From: CAINFV01 sp964409235
Lineage (GTDB): Bacteria; Chlamydiota; Chlamydiia; Chlamydiales; FEN-1388
Assembly (NCBI GenBank): GCA_964409235.1
Contig: CAYPCN010000035.1
Span: forward strand, 1-8,583
Reading direction: 5' to 3'
Length of the DNA: 8,583 nucleotides
Position numbers and translations under genes: made by a program. This document shows, in pieces, positions 5,209 to 8,583 of the stretch. The notes under the pieces are model-generated. The model did no database searches, had not been told where the DNA came from, and saw only the letters and a program-made list of their open reading frames with translations. The stretch's first letter is position 1. Each line of letters begins with the position of its first letter.

Positions 5209-5892
5209 TTACGAGAGGAGCTCAAGTCTGCCGTGGTGCAGAAGATGCTGGTGGGTGCAACGGGCAGCCAGGTCATCCTGGTGGGTAACGAGGAAGAGCG
5301 CTTTGTTTTCAAGCGAGACAGCATGGAAGAGCAGCTCGATGACTGGAGCCGCTGTGATGCTGTCGAGATTACCTGTTGGTTCATCGGCAAAGATGATTTG
5401 CGGATCCATGACGAGGGCACGGGCAATAGCAACGCGCTGCTTTTCGCCACCTGAAAGCCATTTGGCTTTTGTTGAAATTCTATGCTCAAGGCCTACTGTG
5501 GCGATGAGAGACGTAGCGCGGTCATTGTAAAAACCGCCTCTTGAAGTGGGCTTTCGGGCGATGCGGACTGGAAGCAAAACGTTGTCGAGAACACTGATCT
5601 CATCGAGCAGATAAAACGATTGGAAAATAAAGCCAAAGACAGTGTTGCGCAATTCCTCTTGCGGCCATTCGGAAAGAGCTTTTCCAAGGATGGTGATACT
5701 CCCCATAGAAGCGGGTTCTAGTCCTCCGAGGATATGGAGGAGCGTAGACTTTCCTTCTCCGGAGCGCCCGACAATAGAAATCGTCTCGTGGGGATAGATG
5801 GTCAGAGAGATGTCGCGAAAGAGTTCGAATGGCTTTTCAGGGCCTAGGAAGGATTTTCCAATGGCATGTGCTTCAATGAGAGGGAGTGGCAT
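5209..5892 (-). CDS. lolD: LolD-type ABC transporter ATP-binding protein
   Basis: The 227-residue ATPase should drive the adjacent permease, by family most likely in releasing lipoproteins from the inner membrane (LolCDE-like); related MacB-type export is the alternative. All nucleotide-binding motifs are intact: Walker A G42-R-S-G-E-G-K48-S-T, Q-loop Q91, signature L146-S-G-G-E-K-Q-R, Walker B I-I-F-A-D170-E171, D-loop N-L-D (175-177) and switch His204 in L-V-T-H. The sequence A-D-E-P-T-G-N-L-D after the signature is typical of the LolD/MacB/FtsE group. Length is normal for LolD. The ATG at 5892 lies seven bases after the permease stop, with GAGGAG overlapping the end of the permease gene about 11 bases upstream, so the genes form an operon. 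Confidence 0.9.
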   Translation of the reverse strand: MPLPLIEAHAIGKSFLGPEKPFELFRDISLTIYPHETISIVGRSGEGKSTLLHILGGLEPASMGSITILGKALSEWPQEELRNTVFGFIFQSFYLLDEISVLDNVLLPVRIARKPTSRGGFYNDRATSLIATVGLEHRISTKAKWLSGGEKQRVAIARALVMDPQIIFADEPTGNLDSITAAPVIELLFHAVSLENKALFLVTHQDDLAARCTHQHLLHHGRLELLS

Positions 5893-5899
5893 AGCGGTA

Positions 5900-7636
5900 T
5901 TAACTCCTCAGAGCCTCAGACACGTTCATCGTACAGGCGCGGACAGCGGCGCAGGCTCCGGCAATAGCAGAGGTCATGGAAATGGTAATGAAGGAAAATA
6001 ACAGTGTAGAACCGCTCAGCGATTGTGAGGTAATATCTCCGTAAATGCCTTCCTGGAGGAGGGGATGGCCTTGCAAGGCTCCAATGAACGAAAGCAGCTC
6101 TGGTAGGTAGTGAAGGGTGATAGCTGCAAGCGCGGCGCCAAGAACAGATCCGAAGAGTCCTACGCCAAGTCCTGCTAGCATAAAGATCGCCGTGATATTG
6201 CGGGGTGAGGCGCCAAGAGCACGCAAAACGGCGATTTCCTTACGTCGATCGTGAGCGAGAATAAAGAGCATGGAGAAGATATTGGAACAGGCCACGAAGA
6301 TAATGATAACAGCGAGTAGATGGAAGATCGTATGTTCACTGGCAAGCTGCTGGAAGAGGTCGGCGGTCATTTCGTATTGGTCAAACCGTTGGACAGCAAA
6401 AAGCCCTGGAAATCGCGTGTCAATCTCTTTTTGAATCGTTTTCTGAGCCATCGGAAGCGATATGGATGGCGGGATATCGATGATGATTCCCGATGTGGCC
6501 ATCGGCCCATCGGCGACAAGCGTTGGTTGGATTGCCATGACGGCTTGACGAGAGGTGATGGCGAGTTTTCCTCCGATCGGTAAGATTCCCGCGTCAAAAA
6601 AGCCAGCAATGTAGAAGGGGATGGTCAGCGGCTGAGTGCCTCCAAGGTCGGCCCCCGAAAATTGGAACGTGCCGGTGTCCAAAAGGCGCGCTCCATGTCG
6701 ACGCATCTGTTTAGGAAGAAGGGTCGGATACCCGAGATTCGGGATGTATGGAAGTGCAGCATCGGTAGGAATAGCAACGGGCGGCTGAGCTAGCGAGACA
6801 GCGATGATGGAAAAAGGAGGCGCTTGATCGAGAGGAACTTCTGCCGTTTCTTTGTTTGGCAAGGAAAAGATGACTTCTGGTGTCTCGTGAGCCAAGGAAA
6901 TCGTAGCTGTGAGCCGTGTCCCTTGAGGATGGTGTTGAGAAAGAATCTGAGCGTCTTTCGAGAGCACGACGTCGATCTCTTTGATAGCGTTGACAAGAGG
7001 AGTGAGTGCAGCGCGCGTTTTAGGGTGGGCATGGCGGAGGAGGGTGATGAGACGCTCTACTTCGAGTGTTGAGAGTTCTTTCACAGGGGCCATCGTTGCA
7101 GGATTCAGCGCATCGAGGCCGAGGGGCCAGGTATATTGGCTGAGACTTTGGGACGGTGCCGATTCAAGAGAGGGGATGGACATGTGGCAGACGGCGGATT
7201 CAAAGAAGCGCCATGGCAGTGACTGGTGTGATAGTAAGGAGGTGATGGTGGCGACAGGCGCTGTCGTGGACCTATGGGCTTGGTACCAGGTGGCAAGGGG
7301 CGGTGGCAATGGCGGATCAGAAGATGGATCATAGGGGAGCGATGAACCCTTCGTACTGAGTCGTTCTGGGGAAAAATCGTGATGAGCTGAGTAGAAGTCG
7401 AGCTGGTAGTAAGGGGATTCGAAGTACGCTGGCGTCGGAGTAATTCGCATCGGGCCAACGACGCTGATGATTTTTTGCGACCAACGTGTTTCAATGCTGT
7501 CTGTCGTTGAGAAAAAGACGAGAATAAGCCAAGTAATAGCTTGAATGACAAGAACCGCAATACAGCCAACGACGCTAATGGAAAGCTGTCCCTTCCGAGG
7601 AATCAGGTACGAAATTGCCGTTTGCAGTTCATACAT
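5900..7636 (-). CDS. lolE: Long LolC/LolE-type (FtsX family) ABC permease
   Basis: The 578-residue product shows the four-helix FtsX/LolE layout: helix 1 at about 18-42, a very large periplasmic domain (about 43-435), then helices at about 437-461, 481-510 and 543-566. The family's cytoplasmic coupling stretch D-R-R-K-E-I-A-V-L-R-A-L-G-A-S (463-477) is intact. LolC/LolE of E. coli are about 400 residues, so the periplasmic domain is expanded by well over 150 residues, including a Pro-rich loop (about 101-113). I recall the chlamydial homologue (CT151) as also long with a similar N-terminus. Only one permease is present, so it probably acts as a homodimer with the LolD-like ATPase. It starts six bases after the rpmG stop and has no strong ribosome binding site of its own, suggesting coupling to rpmG. 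Confidence 0.85.
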   Translation of the reverse strand: MYELQTAISYLIPRKGQLSISVVGCIAVLVIQAITWLILVFFSTTDSIETRWSQKIISVVGPMRITPTPAYFESPYYQLDFYSAHHDFSPERLSTKGSSLPYDPSSDPPLPPPLATWYQAHRSTTAPVATITSLLSHQSLPWRFFESAVCHMSIPSLESAPSQSLSQYTWPLGLDALNPATMAPVKELSTLEVERLITLLRHAHPKTRAALTPLVNAIKEIDVVLSKDAQILSQHHPQGTRLTATISLAHETPEVIFSLPNKETAEVPLDQAPPFSIIAVSLAQPPVAIPTDAALPYIPNLGYPTLLPKQMRRHGARLLDTGTFQFSGADLGGTQPLTIPFYIAGFFDAGILPIGGKLAITSRQAVMAIQPTLVADGPMATSGIIIDIPPSISLPMAQKTIQKEIDTRFPGLFAVQRFDQYEMTADLFQQLASEHTIFHLLAVIIIFVACSNIFSMLFILAHDRRKEIAVLRALGASPRNITAIFMLAGLGVGLFGSVLGAALAAITLHYLPELLSFIGALQGHPLLQEGIYGDITSQSLSGSTLLFSFITISMTSAIAGACAAVRACTMNVSEALRS

Positions 7637-7642
7637 ACGCCG

Positions 7643-7798
7643 TTATTTTGTCTCTTTAAACTCAACATGTTGGCGTACAATAGGATCAAACTTTTTGATC
7701 GTGATTCGCTCAGGTGTAGAAGTTTTGTTTTTTGTCGTGTAGTAAAAGTAGGTGCTTTTGCTGCTTTTAAGTTTTATCAGCTCTCGTTTGCTTGCCAT
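7643..7798 (-). CDS. rpmG: 50S ribosomal protein L33
   Basis: The 51-residue protein begins MASKRELIKLKSSKS and ends VRQHVEFKETK. The T-T-K-N-K, P-E-R-I-T-I-K-K-F-D-P and R-Q-H-V-x-F-K-E blocks are diagnostic of L33 of the large ribosomal subunit. It has no Cys, so it is the zinc-independent form. Both termini resemble the chlamydial L33 as I remember it (start MASKNREIIKLKSS, end FKEAK). AGGAG at 7807-7811 lies eight bases before the ATG. Being first in an operon with lolE and lolD, rather than beside rpmB or secE, is the arrangement I associate with Chlamydia. Confidence 0.95.
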   Translation of the reverse strand: MASKRELIKLKSSKSTYFYYTTKNKTSTPERITIKKFDPIVRQHVEFKETK

Positions 7799-7806
7799 GA
7801 CTACTG

Positions 7807-7811
7807 CTCCT
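7807..7811 (-). promoter_or_regulatory. Ribosome binding site of rpmG
   Basis: AGGAG, eight bases before the ATG at 7798; it confirms the start of this short gene. Confidence 0.7.
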
Positions 7812-8023
7812 GTATTGATCGGTAGCAGAATGATACTCTTTTTCTGGAAAATTTGGGAGTTCTTTCGCTCTGTTTCCGCTGTTTCTAAAAATGCGGTCGA
7901 GAAGAAACTCTCGTATTGCCGTCATCCTCAGTAGAAAAGCGGGCATACTGTCGATCCTTTGCGCGTCTATTATGAGATGCTTTTTTCTCATTTTTGATAC
8001 ATATAGTCCATAGAATGCACGGG
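7812..8023. other. Divergent intergenic region between rpmG and the right-end gene
   Basis: No gene is supported here. A minus-strand frame of 74 codons from 7991 has no ribosome binding site and runs through the rpmG start, so I do not call it. Both the rpmG operon promoter and that of the right-end gene should lie here. I see only poor candidates: TATCAT on the minus strand near 7830, and TATAGT on the plus strand near 8003, neither with a good -35. A short hairpin (ATGAGA at 7972-7977, TCTCAT at 7986-7991) followed by four T's is too weak to call a terminator. No tRNA-like fold was found. Confidence 0.4.
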
Positions 8024-8026
8024 CTC

Positions 8027-8049
8027 CTCCACGGTGTTGTACACGGGAG
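8027..8049 (+). promoter_or_regulatory. Possible hairpin covering the ribosome binding site of the right-end gene
   Basis: GTGT (8034-8037) and ACAC (8041-8044) pair around a TGT loop. Beyond single-base bulges at 8031 and 8033, C8032 pairs with G8045, and CTCC (8027-8030) pairs with GGAG (8046-8049), which is the Shine-Dalgarno core. About nine pairs would therefore hide the ribosome binding site nine bases before the ATG. No energy calculation was done. Confidence 0.3.
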
Positions 8050-8058
8050 AATATTTCT

Positions 8059-8583
8059 ATGACTAATCCTCTAGCAAGGTATTACGAAGAGGCCCTGTCG
8101 TCAGCCACGCGACAGGCATATCATACGTTGACAAGCGTTCAGAAGTGGGGAGCATGGTGGAGATACAAGCTCGTAGGAATCGGAAAAAATTCTGCCAAAA
8201 AAGGGGAGGCTCTTTTTGAGAAAATGTCTGCTGAAATCCAAGCCGCGGCGGACGACAAAAAATCTCACGTTGCCAAGAAGTATGGGGCTGCGTTGGCTGC
8301 TGCTGTGCATAACGCATTTGCCTCTGCTCCCCACCACCAGGAATCATATCTTGCCGGATTTGTTGCAAAGATACCTACAGTGGCCACGAATGCCTTGAGA
8401 CAAACGTTTGGCGATGATGCGGATAGGATCTACCGAGCGCTTTTGAACATCTGGCTAGCTATAGGAACAGTATCAGAAGCAACAACACTAAAGAAAAGCA
8501 CGGAAGGAGACCCATGCTACGAACTGAAATACCGATGCCGTGGAGGTACACCAGAGGTTGTTATAAAACAACTCATTGGTAAA
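8059..8583 (+). CDS. Unrecognised Ala-rich helical protein, 3' end outside the window
   Basis: An open frame of 175 codons starts at ATG 8059 and reaches the window edge without a stop. ACGGGAGA-like sequence (ACACGGGAGA, 8041-8050) provides a ribosome binding site eight bases upstream. The protein begins MTNPLARYYEEALSSATRQA, has no signal peptide, and appears mostly alpha-helical with many Ala and Lys (for example KKYGAALAAAVHNAFASA). The last visible part (about residues 145-175) changes character and contains two Cys within a more strand-like stretch (CYELKYRC). No motif or family is recognised. A soluble cytosolic or type III-secreted protein is possible in a chlamydial setting, but nothing in the sequence proves it. 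It is divergent from the rpmG operon. Confidence 0.7.
   Translation, partial: MTNPLARYYEEALSSATRQAYHTLTSVQKWGAWWRYKLVGIGKNSAKKGEALFEKMSAEIQAAADDKKSHVAKKYGAALAAAVHNAFASAPHHQESYLAGFVAKIPTVATNALRQTFGDDADRIYRALLNIWLAIGTVSEATTLKKSTEGDPCYELKYRCRGGTPEVVIKQLIGK

Noticed and set aside
5052..5489. Minus-strand frame running past the lolD stop, considered as a frameshifted lolD extension
   Set aside because: LolD ends at the usual length after its last motif, and the other frame has no homology-like features.
6320..7334. Several plus-strand frames opposite the permease gene
   Set aside because: The permease reading on the minus strand has clear FtsX-family helices and the conserved coupling motif; the opposite frames have none.
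7767..7991. Minus-strand frame of 74 codons upstream of and overlapping rpmG
   Set aside because: No ribosome binding site precedes its ATG, it runs through the rpmG binding site and start, and no motif is seen; still, its N-terminal part looks somewhat protein-like.

Overview
The window most likely comes from a member of the Chlamydiota outside the genus Chlamydia (an environmental, amoeba- or animal-associated relative), with base composition near half G+C. The main support is the minus-strand run rpmG (L33) - long FtsX/LolE-type permease - LolD-type ATPase. From memory this matches the order CT150-CT151-CT152 of Chlamydia trachomatis, and the permease and L33 have chlamydial-looking length and termini. 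The phylum is an inference: no rRNA or universal marker other than L33 is present.

Layout. Left end, minus strand: a predicted outer-membrane beta-barrel protein with a signal peptide (76-960), followed 25 bases later by the start of another exported protein (1-50) that runs off the window. Divergent from it, plus strand: a two-gene unit of membrane proteins, a DUF2878-type protein (1221-1748) and a DUF2937-type protein (1745-2254), with overlapping stop and start. Convergent with that pair is a small coiled-coil protein (2238-2615, minus). Next, minus strand, is a 427-residue protein with two GIY-YIG nuclease-like domains behind a proline-rich repetitive tail (2750-4033), preceded by a good sigma70-type promoter. 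Then comes an exported adenylate-kinase-like protein with a Cys4 lid but without the AMP-site arginines (4243-5001). The lolD-lolE-rpmG operon fills 5209-7798. At the right end a divergent, unrecognised Ala-rich helical protein (8059 onward) runs off the window.

How they fit. The Lol-like pair should power lipoprotein handling at the inner membrane, and the barrel and exported proteins belong to the envelope. The accessory genes are the most interesting part. The tandem GIY-YIG protein carries a stretch closely resembling the c-Myc nuclear localisation signal after a disordered tail, which makes it a candidate host-nucleus-targeted nuclease effector. The exported adenylate kinase relative looks like a pseudo-enzyme in the periplasm or beyond. 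Neither idea is proven by sequence alone. All domain and family names were assigned by eye from motifs; no database search was run.
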